From positions 1 through 48,341 of the forward strand of contig CADBJW010000012.1 of assembly GCA_902795135.1 (NCBI GenBank): DNA of 48,341 nucleotides, given 5' to 3'. The position numbers were made by a program, and so were the translations under genes. Every line of letters begins with the position of its first letter. Position 1 is the first letter of the stretch. Source of the DNA: an uncultured Eubacteriales bacterium (GTDB lineage Bacteria > Bacillota > Clostridia > Peptostreptococcales > Anaerovoracaceae). Positions 1 to 6,561 of the stretch are shown piece by piece. The notes below the pieces were generated by a model. The model saw only the letters and a list, made by a program, of their open reading frames with translations. It was not told the DNA's origin and did not search any database.

Positions 1-173
1 TGGCGGACAACTGCCAGGTTGGGCGTCGTCATTACGATTTTAAATTTGCCTAGTCCTGCCAGGCCTAACCGTCCTGCAAAGCGCATGAACCCTGCGATTT
101 CCGCAAGTTCACAGCATTCTTTTTTTGGCTCGATACGGGCAAGTTCATTTTTGGTTTCCGTTGCAAATGACAT
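1..173 (-). CDS. whiA: WhiA, DNA-binding cell division/sporulation regulator (N-terminal part only)
   Basis: Only the first 57 codons are inside the window; the gene runs off the left edge. The translation opens MSFATETKNELARIEPKKEC and continues with CCELAEIAGFMRFAGRL, the typical start of WhiA, a protein with a LAGLIDADG-like N-terminal domain and a C-terminal helix-turn-helix that acts in cell division and chromosome segregation in Firmicutes. The ATG at 171-173 is preceded by TAAGGAG at 183-189. whiA normally follows rapZ and yvcK. Here it lies downstream of kce and its terminator, so it is probably transcribed separately. Identity is firm despite the truncation. Confidence 0.9.
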   Translation of the reverse strand, partial: MSFATETKNELARIEPKKECCELAEIAGFMRFAGRLGLAGLGKFKIVMTTPNLAVVR

Positions 174-244
174 ATCGGTCAGCTCCTTATTGGCTCCTAA
201 CGGGGTACATTTCTACACGGCTTTTGGTGTGCCGTGGGTTTTGC

Positions 245-279
245 TATAAAAAGAGGCAAAGGAAATCATCCTTTGCCTC
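245..279 (-). terminator. Intrinsic terminator downstream of kce
   Basis: An 11-bp perfect stem GAGGCAAAGGA / TCCTTTGCCTC (253-263 with 269-279) has a 5-nt loop. On the minus strand it is followed by TTTTT. It lies just after the kce stop codon and before whiA, so it ends the kce transcript. A second hairpin without a T-run (CACGGC / GCCGTG, 216-236) sits between it and whiA. Confidence 0.88.
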
Positions 280-292
280 CGAATCAACGTTT

Positions 293-1126
293 TTATCTTT
301 CCGGTACAGGAATGCTCAGGATTCTTCTGGCTTCATCCGGAGTCGCGATTTCTCTGCCGAGAAGTTTCGCGATCTTAACAACTTTTTCAACGAGTTCGCC
401 GTTGCTCTTTGCGAGAACGCCCTTTTCGAGGTAAAGGTTGTCTTCGAATCCTACACGAACGTGTCCGCCCATGGCGATGGATGCTGCTGCAATGGTAAAT
501 TCATCTTTACCGATTGCGCATCCCGTCCACGTACATCCTGGTGGCAGTGAGTCAACGCAGAAGCAAAGGTCTCTGACTGTTGCGGACATCTGAACGCCAA
601 GTACGAAATCAAAGTGCATTGGCTGATCGAGGTAACCCTTTCTTCCTGCTGCTTTGAGAACGATGTCCATCATGCCTTTGTCGAAGCATTCCAGTTCAGG
701 TTTCATGCCTTTTTCCTGCATAACCTTCGCAAAGTTTTTGATCGTGTTGTCTGTGTTTACGAAGATTTCATCCCCACCAAAGTTGCATGTTCCGCAGTCC
801 AAAGTAACGAATTCAGGCTTCGGAGTAACATTTGTGGAATCCAGTCTTTCTTCGTCAGTCATACCAACTGCTCCGCCTGTGGACGGCTGGATAATGACAT
901 CCGGACATACCTTATAAATCGCATCCATGCACTCCTGGAATCTTTCATGACTCTGTGTTGGAGTTCCGTCATCTTCTCTTACGTGAAGGTGGATCACAGC
1001 AGCACCTGCATCATAAGCAGATTTTGCTTCTCGCACGATTTCTTCAACCGTGTACGGAACTGCCGGATTATGTTCTTTTGTTACTTCAGCACCGCAGATC
1101 GCTGCAGCAATGATCAGTTTTTCCAT
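293..1126 (-). CDS. kce: 3-keto-5-aminohexanoate cleavage enzyme (BKACE family)
   Basis: Kce converts 3-keto-5-aminohexanoate plus acetyl-CoA to 3-aminobutyryl-CoA and acetoacetate in clostridial lysine fermentation. The 277-residue protein has the usual family length. It shows the zinc ligands of the HLHVR motif (His46, His48), Glu14 in the N-terminal strand, and the VRVGFED segment (Arg224, Glu228) that corresponds to the substrate-binding Arg and catalytic acid of characterised Kce. The start has AAGGAG nine bases upstream. A promoter at 1175-1203 and a terminator at 245-279 make it a single-gene unit. The other lysine-fermentation genes (kamA, kamDE, kdd, kal) are not in this window. Another BKACE substrate cannot be excluded. 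Confidence 0.87.
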   Translation of the reverse strand: MEKLIIAAAICGAEVTKEHNPAVPYTVEEIVREAKSAYDAGAAVIHLHVREDDGTPTQSHERFQECMDAIYKVCPDVIIQPSTGGAVGMTDEERLDSTNVTPKPEFVTLDCGTCNFGGDEIFVNTDNTIKNFAKVMQEKGMKPELECFDKGMMDIVLKAAGRKGYLDQPMHFDFVLGVQMSATVRDLCFCVDSLPPGCTWTGCAIGKDEFTIAAASIAMGGHVRVGFEDNLYLEKGVLAKSNGELVEKVVKIAKLLGREIATPDEARRILSIPVPER

Positions 1127-1174
1127 AGTTTAAGTCTCCTTTTCTCTAAAATCAATTTTTACTAACACCATCCT

Positions 1175-1203
1175 ATTCTAACACTATAAATCTCTGTGTT
1201 CAA
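1175..1203 (-). promoter_or_regulatory. Sigma-A-type promoter for kce
   Basis: On the minus strand, TTGAAC (1198-1203) and TAGAAT (1175-1180) are separated by 17 nt. The -35 box lies inside the last codons of rapZ and the start site would fall about 40 nt before the kce ATG. This gives kce its own promoter within the murB-rapZ-whiA neighbourhood. Confidence 0.6.
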
Positions 1204-2029
1204 GAGTCGTTCTATGACCGTCTTCCGTCAGTCTGCGATACAGTTCATTGGCCAGAGCCACCGAACGGTGATGCCCACCGGTACAGCCAAAACAAACACT
1301 CAAACTGTACTTTCCTTCGTTCATGTAGTAAGGAATCAGCTGGGTGATCATGGACTCGATCCGGTCCATAAACTGCTTGGCAATATCGTGTTTCAGCACG
1401 TATTGGCTGACTTTCTTATTGTTTCCCGTAAGATTCTTTAAGGACTTGACATAGTACGGGTTCGGAATGAATCTAGCATCAAAAACCATATCTGCAGAAA
1501 TCGGCATTCCATTCTTGTAACCAAAGGACATGATATTAATGGTAAAGGTCCTTTTATCGGCTTCGGTCTCGACCAGTTCACTGATATACGCCGAAAGGTG
1601 GGAAATATTCAGATCCGAGGTGTCGATGATAAAGTCCGACTCATCCCGGAGAGATTTTAGCATTTTTTTCTCTCTGCGTATTCCGTTTAATACGCTCCCG
1701 CCTTCGGCAAGAGGATGAGAGCGTCTGGTTTCGTTGTATCTGCGCGCCAGGACCTTTTCACTCGCCTCGAAGTAAAGAATCTTATAATCCACGTCCGCTT
1801 TTTTAAGATCCTCCAGCGCATCCTTAAGGTCGTCGAACAATGCGCCCCCTCTTACATCGATGACAAAGGCCGCTTTCTCAATGCCCTTGCCCGTGGACGC
1901 CAGTTCCAGGAAGTTTTTGATCAACGCTGGCGGCATGTTATCTACACAGTAATAGCCCATGTCCTCCAAACAATCAATGGCCAGGGTTTTTCCTGCTCCC
2001 GAAAGTCCTGTTACGATAATCGCTCTCAT
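1184..2029 (-). CDS. rapZ: RapZ/YvcJ nucleotide-binding protein
   Basis: P-loop protein of the RapZ/YvcJ family. In enterobacteria RapZ is the RNase adaptor controlling GlmZ and GlmS; in Firmicutes YvcJ is a nucleotide-hydrolysing protein linked to competence and cell-wall precursor supply. The Walker A motif GLSGAGKT is at residues 8-15. The C-terminal domain shows FGCTGGHHRSV and ends near EHRDL, both family hallmarks. At 281 residues it is the usual length. The stop codon of murB-PHP lies only 2 nt before the rapZ start, so the two are co-transcribed. yvcK, which usually follows, is not between rapZ and whiA here. Confidence 0.95.
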   Translation of the reverse strand: MRAIIVTGLSGAGKTLAIDCLEDMGYYCVDNMPPALIKNFLELASTGKGIEKAAFVIDVRGGALFDDLKDALEDLKKADVDYKILYFEASEKVLARRYNETRRSHPLAEGGSVLNGIRREKKMLKSLRDESDFIIDTSDLNISHLSAYISELVETEADKRTFTINIMSFGYKNGMPISADMVFDARFIPNPYYVKSLKNLTGNNKKVSQYVLKHDIAKQFMDRIESMITQLIPYYMNEGKYSLSVCFGCTGGHHRSVALANELYRRLTEDGHRTTLEHRDL

Positions 2030-2031
2030 AG

Positions 2032-3753
2032 TTACCTATCTTTCCCGGTTTTGCTGATTCTTCTTATATTTACAATCCGTGCAGGGTCAAGACCTGCGTC
2101 CAGAGCCCTTTGCAGGCCTGGTTTGAATGTACCGACTGCGTCCGGCGTGTGTGCATCGCTGCTGATGATGAACTTCACTTCCGGAATCGCTGCCGCGATT
2201 TTGATTTCTTCCGTTGTAAGGTGGCAATGTCTGCAGTTGATTTCCATCAGCGTATCCGTTTCAACGCACACGTGAGCGATCTCTTCGATATCGAATGGAC
2301 CCTTATCCCCAGGATGGGTCAAGATGGCCAGATCGTTCTTCCTCAGGGAGTCCACGATCATCTTCGTGTTTTTAGCCTTTAGAGATTCCTCTCCCAGCTT
2401 GATTCCGTGAGACCACAACCAGTTGCGGATGGATCCGCATCCAAAGAGCCCGAAATGAAATCCCGCAATGACGAAGTCGAATTCCGCGAATTCTTCCGGT
2501 TTGATGTCAAGACCATTGCCTTCGTAAACCGTGTTGGCCTCCACGCTCATCTTCACGTTCGTCTTCGGGAATTTTACATTCATCTTTTCGATGTCGGTTT
2601 TCATGTTTGGGAAGTCATTCCGGTTGACACCATAAAACAGATGCCCCGGACCATGGTCCGAAATGGCGATAAACTCCAGCTTCTTGTCCACCGCAACCCG
2701 GACATTATCTTCAACGGTTCCTTCGCCGTGTGAATACTTCGTATGGGTATGAAGATCGTAGATCATTTCGAAATCGTCGACGGTCAGTTCCTGATCACCT
2801 TTCATCTCCGCGTCTGTAAGGAACTCGGATTCTTTCTCTGAACCGTCTCCGCCAATGATCCGCACTTCCGGTTCCAGCAAAACGCCGAACTGTTCGTAGA
2901 CGCAGGCACGCACGATATCCATCAGCCGCAGGATATCCGTTGCCGTCGCGCCGCCCCGATTAATGATGAATCCGCTGTGCAGTGTGGACACTTCCGCGCC
3001 GCCTACACAAAGGCCTTTGCATCCGGCATCTTCTATGAGCTTGCCGGCAAAATGACCTTCCGGGCGCTTAAAGAAACTTCCGGCGCTCGGATACTGGACC
3101 GGTTGCTTAGAGTTCCTCCTCGCTGCCAGTTCGTTCATCTGGGCGCGGATTTCCTCTTCATCGCCTTCTTCAAGCTCGATGGTCGCCTCAACAACAATGT
3201 CGCCGGTTTCATGGAGTTTCGTATGGCGATAGGACATTTCCAGTTCTTCGGCGGTGACATCTCTGATTTCGCCACTGTCTTTGGAAATGATTTTGGCCTG
3301 TTTTAATATGTTTTTGATTTCGCCCCCATAAGCGCCTGCGTTCATAAATACGGCTCCGCCCATGCTCCCCGGTATTCCGGACGCGAATTCAAAACCCGTC
3401 AGGCTGGATGCAGCCGCAACTTTGGCAACCACAGAAAGCAAGGCACCTGCCCCGCAAACCAGCGTGTTGCCATAATGTCTGACATAGTTAAAGGCCTTGC
3501 CGATCTTAACGATTACGCCAGGGTATCCCTCATCCCGGACGAGGATGTTCGTACCGTTTCCCAGTACCAAATACTCCGCGTCCAATTCCTTAAGGGTATT
3601 CAGTGTTGCTACCAGCTCTTCCGTTGTTTGTGGTTCCACAAGCAAGGCGGCCTTACCTCCCGCCTTAAAGGAGGTGTATGCTGACATATCTGCGTCAGCG
3701 ATGATATATTCTTCAGGAATGATCCTGTTCAGTTGTTCCTTGATCTTGTTCAT
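2032..3753 (-). CDS. murB: MurB fused to a C-terminal PHP-domain phosphoesterase
   Basis: Residues 1-300 are UDP-N-acetylenolpyruvoylglucosamine reductase, which reduces UDP-GlcNAc-enolpyruvate to UDP-MurNAc in peptidoglycan synthesis. They include the FAD-binding GNGTNI and GIPGSMGGAVFMNAGAYGGE segments, the catalytic Ser226 in PSAGSFFKRP, and LLEPEVR near residue 295. After a short acidic linker (about 303-329), residues 332-573 form a PHP metal-dependent phosphoesterase with LHTHTKYSHG, SDHGPGH, LTHPGDKG and SSDAHTPD metal-binding motifs. MurB is usually about 300 residues, so this 573-residue chain is a genuine fusion with no stop between the halves. The start overlaps the upstream AI-2E gene by 41 nt; the next Met is residue 23, inside the MurB fold. 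Confidence 0.93.
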   Translation of the reverse strand: MNKIKEQLNRIIPEEYIIADADMSAYTSFKAGGKAALLVEPQTTEELVATLNTLKELDAEYLVLGNGTNILVRDEGYPGVIVKIGKAFNYVRHYGNTLVCGAGALLSVVAKVAAASSLTGFEFASGIPGSMGGAVFMNAGAYGGEIKNILKQAKIISKDSGEIRDVTAEELEMSYRHTKLHETGDIVVEATIELEEGDEEEIRAQMNELAARRNSKQPVQYPSAGSFFKRPEGHFAGKLIEDAGCKGLCVGGAEVSTLHSGFIINRGGATATDILRLMDIVRACVYEQFGVLLEPEVRIIGGDGSEKESEFLTDAEMKGDQELTVDDFEMIYDLHTHTKYSHGEGTVEDNVRVAVDKKLEFIAISDHGPGHLFYGVNRNDFPNMKTDIEKMNVKFPKTNVKMSVEANTVYEGNGLDIKPEEFAEFDFVIAGFHFGLFGCGSIRNWLWSHGIKLGEESLKAKNTKMIVDSLRKNDLAILTHPGDKGPFDIEEIAHVCVETDTLMEINCRHCHLTTEEIKIAAAIPEVKFIISSDAHTPDAVGTFKPGLQRALDAGLDPARIVNIRRISKTGKDR

Positions 3754-4987
3754 TTCTTTTCTTCTTGCTTTTTCTCTTTTTCACTCTGTATTTATCAACT
3801 TTATAGTCTGAAACGTCGGTTGAGAATCCTTTTTCGCTCAGTTTCTTATTCAATGCTCTGGAAATGTACGCGTAAATAATGGCAAATACCGGGACTCCAA
3901 CGACCATTCCAACAAATCCAAACAGACCGCCGCCAACCAGAATGGCAAACAGTACCCAGAAGCTGGCCAGCCCAGTCCGGTCTCCCAGAATTTTAGGTCC
4001 GAGTACGTTTCCGTCAAATTGCTGGAGTGCCACGATCAGAATCAGGAAATACAGGCAGTGCATCGGATTGACCATAAGCAAAAGCAATGCTGACGGTATC
4101 GCTCCGATAAACGGCCCGAAGAATGGAATAATGTTCGTAAGTCCTATGATACAGCTGATCAGCAGTGAGTATTCCCATCCAAACAGCGACATGAACAGGA
4201 AGCATATGATGCCGATGATGAGGGAATCAATGATCTTGCCATTGATGAATCCCCCGAAAGTTTTATTCGTAAATACTGCACCTTCCAGAATTTCATCTGC
4301 CGTGCTCTCCTTGAAGCATGCAAAGAGTATTTTCTTAGCCTGTGCGCCAAGAGTGTCTTTGATGTTCAAAAAGTAAATGCAGACAATGATTCCGATGATG
4401 AAGTCGAAAACCACTCCAACGGCTCCAATCAGTCCGTTGGATATTCCCGCCGCAATCGAACCGGTATGCGGCAGCAGTGTGTTCTTAGCAAAATCCAAGG
4501 CGCTTTCCGTAAAGTAGTTGACCCACTCATCGATGGAATCTTTCGCCACAGGCAGTTTGGCAAACTTGATATCCACCCAATTGGTAAACTGTCTCATGGC
4601 TGCTGGCAGCGTATCAAAGATTTTGATCAAACTGTCAAAAAGACCCGGTATGATCATCCACAATACACCGGCGATTATGACGATGATTGCAATCGTAGCT
4701 ACAATCGAACCGATGGCTTTTGAAAACGCCATATCGTGTTTGAATTTATACTTGCCACGGTTCATCAGATTGTAGGACTGATTGACCGTCAGATTGTAGA
4801 TCGGACAAAGCAAATATGCCATGACCAGTCCATAGATGAATGGCGAAAGTACACTGACACATAAGGAGAAAAAGTTCTGAACGACATCAAACCGGTAAAT
4901 CGCGAAAAATACTAGACAGCACAAAATAAATACGATGAAAACCGTAAGTCCCCATTGATAATGCTTTTGTTCCAGCTTTATCCGCAT
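3713..4987 (-). CDS. AI-2E family transporter (PerM/YtvI-like membrane protein)
   Basis: A 424-residue polytopic membrane protein with hydrophobic segments near the N-terminus (two helices), around residues 100-120, and a C-terminal block of about five helices containing the conserved PFFGPFIGAIPSALLLL stretch. That pattern is diagnostic of the AI-2E/PerM family, whose members export small molecules or exchange sodium for protons. The C-terminus is a basic tail (KKRKSKKKR). The chosen ATG overlaps the stop codon of the upstream Fic-like gene (TAATG) and has GAGGTG upstream. A start 18 nt earlier would lie inside the upstream gene and lacks a ribosome site. Substrate is unknown. Confidence 0.87.
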   Translation of the reverse strand: MRIKLEQKHYQWGLTVFIVFILCCLVFFAIYRFDVVQNFFSLCVSVLSPFIYGLVMAYLLCPIYNLTVNQSYNLMNRGKYKFKHDMAFSKAIGSIVATIAIIVIIAGVLWMIIPGLFDSLIKIFDTLPAAMRQFTNWVDIKFAKLPVAKDSIDEWVNYFTESALDFAKNTLLPHTGSIAAGISNGLIGAVGVVFDFIIGIIVCIYFLNIKDTLGAQAKKILFACFKESTADEILEGAVFTNKTFGGFINGKIIDSLIIGIICFLFMSLFGWEYSLLISCIIGLTNIIPFFGPFIGAIPSALLLLMVNPMHCLYFLILIVALQQFDGNVLGPKILGDRTGLASFWVLFAILVGGGLFGFVGMVVGVPVFAIIYAYISRALNKKLSEKGFSTDVSDYKVDKYRVKKRKSKKKRNEQDQGTTEQDHS

Positions 4988-5709
4988 TAAATCACCTCGC
5001 TGCATGCAGTAATCGTTCGCTGCATTTTGTCACTTATCGTTTTATAGAGAAATTCGTAAAACTCGTCCTGCCTGGACCCTTTGAGACATGCGGCAACCAG
5101 ATCCAGGTATTCCTGCCGTTCAATAGGAAGGCTTACCGGCATCAGGTCTTCTCCCATCAAATAGTAATTCATTGCAAAAACTGCCAGCTCACCGCTGAAA
5201 TCATCAAATGGATAGATGTCGATGATCTTATTGTGAATATACATGGCCTTCATGACCACGTTATTGCCGGCTTCACTGCTGTAAACCCTTCTCAGCACGT
5301 CGGTCAGCAGGCCGTCAATGTCCGTTCTGTGGGGTGGTACGTGATTGAACGCATACACTACAGGGTTTGATTTACGGAAGGATCCGTTTGGGTCTTCGGC
5401 CAGTATGCGGTAGGCCCGGACCAGTAAATTTTTATCCAGAGAATTTCCCATTTCCAGATTGCTGTAAGCCATTTCCAGAACCGAACAGAAATTCTGGATG
5501 AACACGTAGTCGCCGATCGGAATATCCTTTTGCAGTTCCCCTTCCAGGATCCGGTCGATGGCGATAATATCATGACGCGTGTTCCGGATAATCATGGAAC
5601 CGCGTATCATATCTACCTTGTTGACTTCGCGTACAGCTTTTCGCAGATCCCGGTTTTCTTTGAACAGATCCGCAAGCTGATGTTTCATTATTACAAATTC
5701 TGATTGCAT
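4987..5709 (-). CDS. Degenerate Fic-domain protein
   Basis: A 240-residue soluble protein with the architecture of Fic AMP-transferases: an N-terminal helical part with an inhibitory-helix-like RGSMIIRNTRHDI, a GSFRKSNPVVY segment, a PPHRTDI segment, then the active-site region. The canonical HPFxxGNGR loop reads YPFDDFSGE at residues 166-174. The catalytic His is Tyr, Asn is Ser and the anchoring Arg is Glu, so nucleotide transfer by the normal mechanism is unlikely. The frame is intact with a good ribosome site (GGGAG, 6 nt) and is coupled to its neighbours, so this looks like a conserved pseudo-enzyme rather than a decayed gene. Assignment rests on pattern and spacing, not a search. Confidence 0.62.
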   Translation of the reverse strand: MQSEFVIMKHQLADLFKENRDLRKAVREVNKVDMIRGSMIIRNTRHDIIAIDRILEGELQKDIPIGDYVFIQNFCSVLEMAYSNLEMGNSLDKNLLVRAYRILAEDPNGSFRKSNPVVYAFNHVPPHRTDIDGLLTDVLRRVYSSEAGNNVVMKAMYIHNKIIDIYPFDDFSGELAVFAMNYYLMGEDLMPVSLPIERQEYLDLVAACLKGSRQDEFYEFLYKTISDKMQRTITACSEVI

Positions 5710-5727
5710 GATAATCTCCCTGTGTCA

Positions 5728-6153
5728 TCAGCCTTTGAGAAAACCGATTCGTCCTCTGGCAACAGCATACTTATACATTTCCACATCGCCAAAATCGCCT
5801 TCGACTTTTCTCAGTCCAGGCATCTTGGCCTTGATGCTTTCATAATCCATGGTCGGGAGGAAAACGACATCGTACTTATGAAGCAGGGTCAACTGCAAAA
5901 AATCAAGCACTTCATCATCGTTGAAACCTTCTTTGAGAGCCACATCCAGTCGGATGCCAAGGCCAAGACCAATGGCCTTGTTAATTCCGTCAATAACCGG
6001 CTGCAGTTCTTTTCCGTCATTGGACTCTGCATATCTGGTGTAATTGAATGTGTTTACCGTTACAATCACGTCAGTAACGCCGTTCTTTTTCAGGTCTTCT
6101 GCCTTTTCCGCCAGATCCTGCCCATCCGTAACAATTGTCTTTTTTTCTTCCAT
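5728..6153 (-). CDS. MoaA-like partial radical-SAM-fold protein lacking all Fe-S cysteine motifs
   Basis: The 141-residue product aligns by eye with the middle of GTP 3',8-cyclase MoaA. TIVTDG stands in for the TTNG segment, VIVTVNT for INVSVDS, PVIDGINKAIGLGLG for the VxxGIxAAxxAG helix, FNDDEVLDFL for the NxxExxxFL helix, and ARGRIGFLKG for the late GEIGLI strand. Both the N-terminal CxxxCxxC cluster site and the C-terminal three-cysteine site of MoaA are absent, and there is no Cys in the protein. It therefore cannot do radical chemistry and may be a binding or scaffold protein. ATG 6153 is preferred over 6168 because GAGG lies 5 nt upstream. It follows trxA by 32 nt. Function unknown. Confidence 0.5.
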   Translation of the reverse strand: MEEKKTIVTDGQDLAEKAEDLKKNGVTDVIVTVNTFNYTRYAESNDGKELQPVIDGINKAIGLGLGIRLDVALKEGFNDDEVLDFLQLTLLHKYDVVFLPTMDYESIKAKMPGLRKVEGDFGDVEMYKYAVARGRIGFLKG

Positions 6154-6185
6154 CCTGTCCTCGCTCATGATTCATTCGGTTCCTG

Positions 6186-6494
6186 TTACAGTAACGCCAT
6201 CAGGTTTTCTTTTGGCTGGAAACCCATGGTTTTATTTACTACTTCACCGTCTTTAAAAACTATGATTGTCGGAATACTCATGATTCCAAATTTCATTGCC
6301 AATTCCTGTTCTTCATCTACGTTGACTTTGCCGACTTTGATCTTGCCTTCGTTCTCGGCTGCGATTTCTTCGATCGTTGGCGCCAGCATCTGGCACGGTC
6401 CGCACCAAACTGCCCAAAAATCAACCAATACAGGAATATCTGATTCTAAAACTTCTTTTTGAAAATTATCCTTCGTAATTGTTATTTCTGCCAT
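6186..6494 (-). CDS. trxA: Thioredoxin
   Basis: A 102-residue classical thioredoxin, the general protein-disulfide reductase. The redox site WCGPC is at residues 30-34. The cis-proline is in MSIPTIIVF and the buried Asp in VLVDFWAVW. The start has GGGGAT upstream. It is the first gene of a long leftward operon (MoaA-like, Fic-like, AI-2E, MurB-PHP, RapZ) driven by a strong promoter at 6533-6561. No thioredoxin reductase is adjacent. Confidence 0.96.
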   Translation of the reverse strand: MAEITITKDNFQKEVLESDIPVLVDFWAVWCGPCQMLAPTIEEIAAENEGKIKVGKVNVDEEQELAMKFGIMSIPTIIVFKDGEVVNKTMGFQPKENLMALL

Positions 6495-6532
6495 TTTAAT
6501 CCCCTTTCTTTTTCCGAAATTGTTCCATTGTA

Positions 6533-6561
6533 ATTATATATCCTGACGATGATATTTTCAA
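6533..6561 (-). promoter_or_regulatory. Strong sigma-A promoter for the trxA operon
   Basis: On the minus strand TTGAAA (6556-6561) and a consensus TATAAT (6533-6538) are 17 nt apart. The -35 box overlaps the stop codon of the subtilase gene, so little space is left between the two units. The predicted start is about 30 nt before the trxA ATG. Confidence 0.75.
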
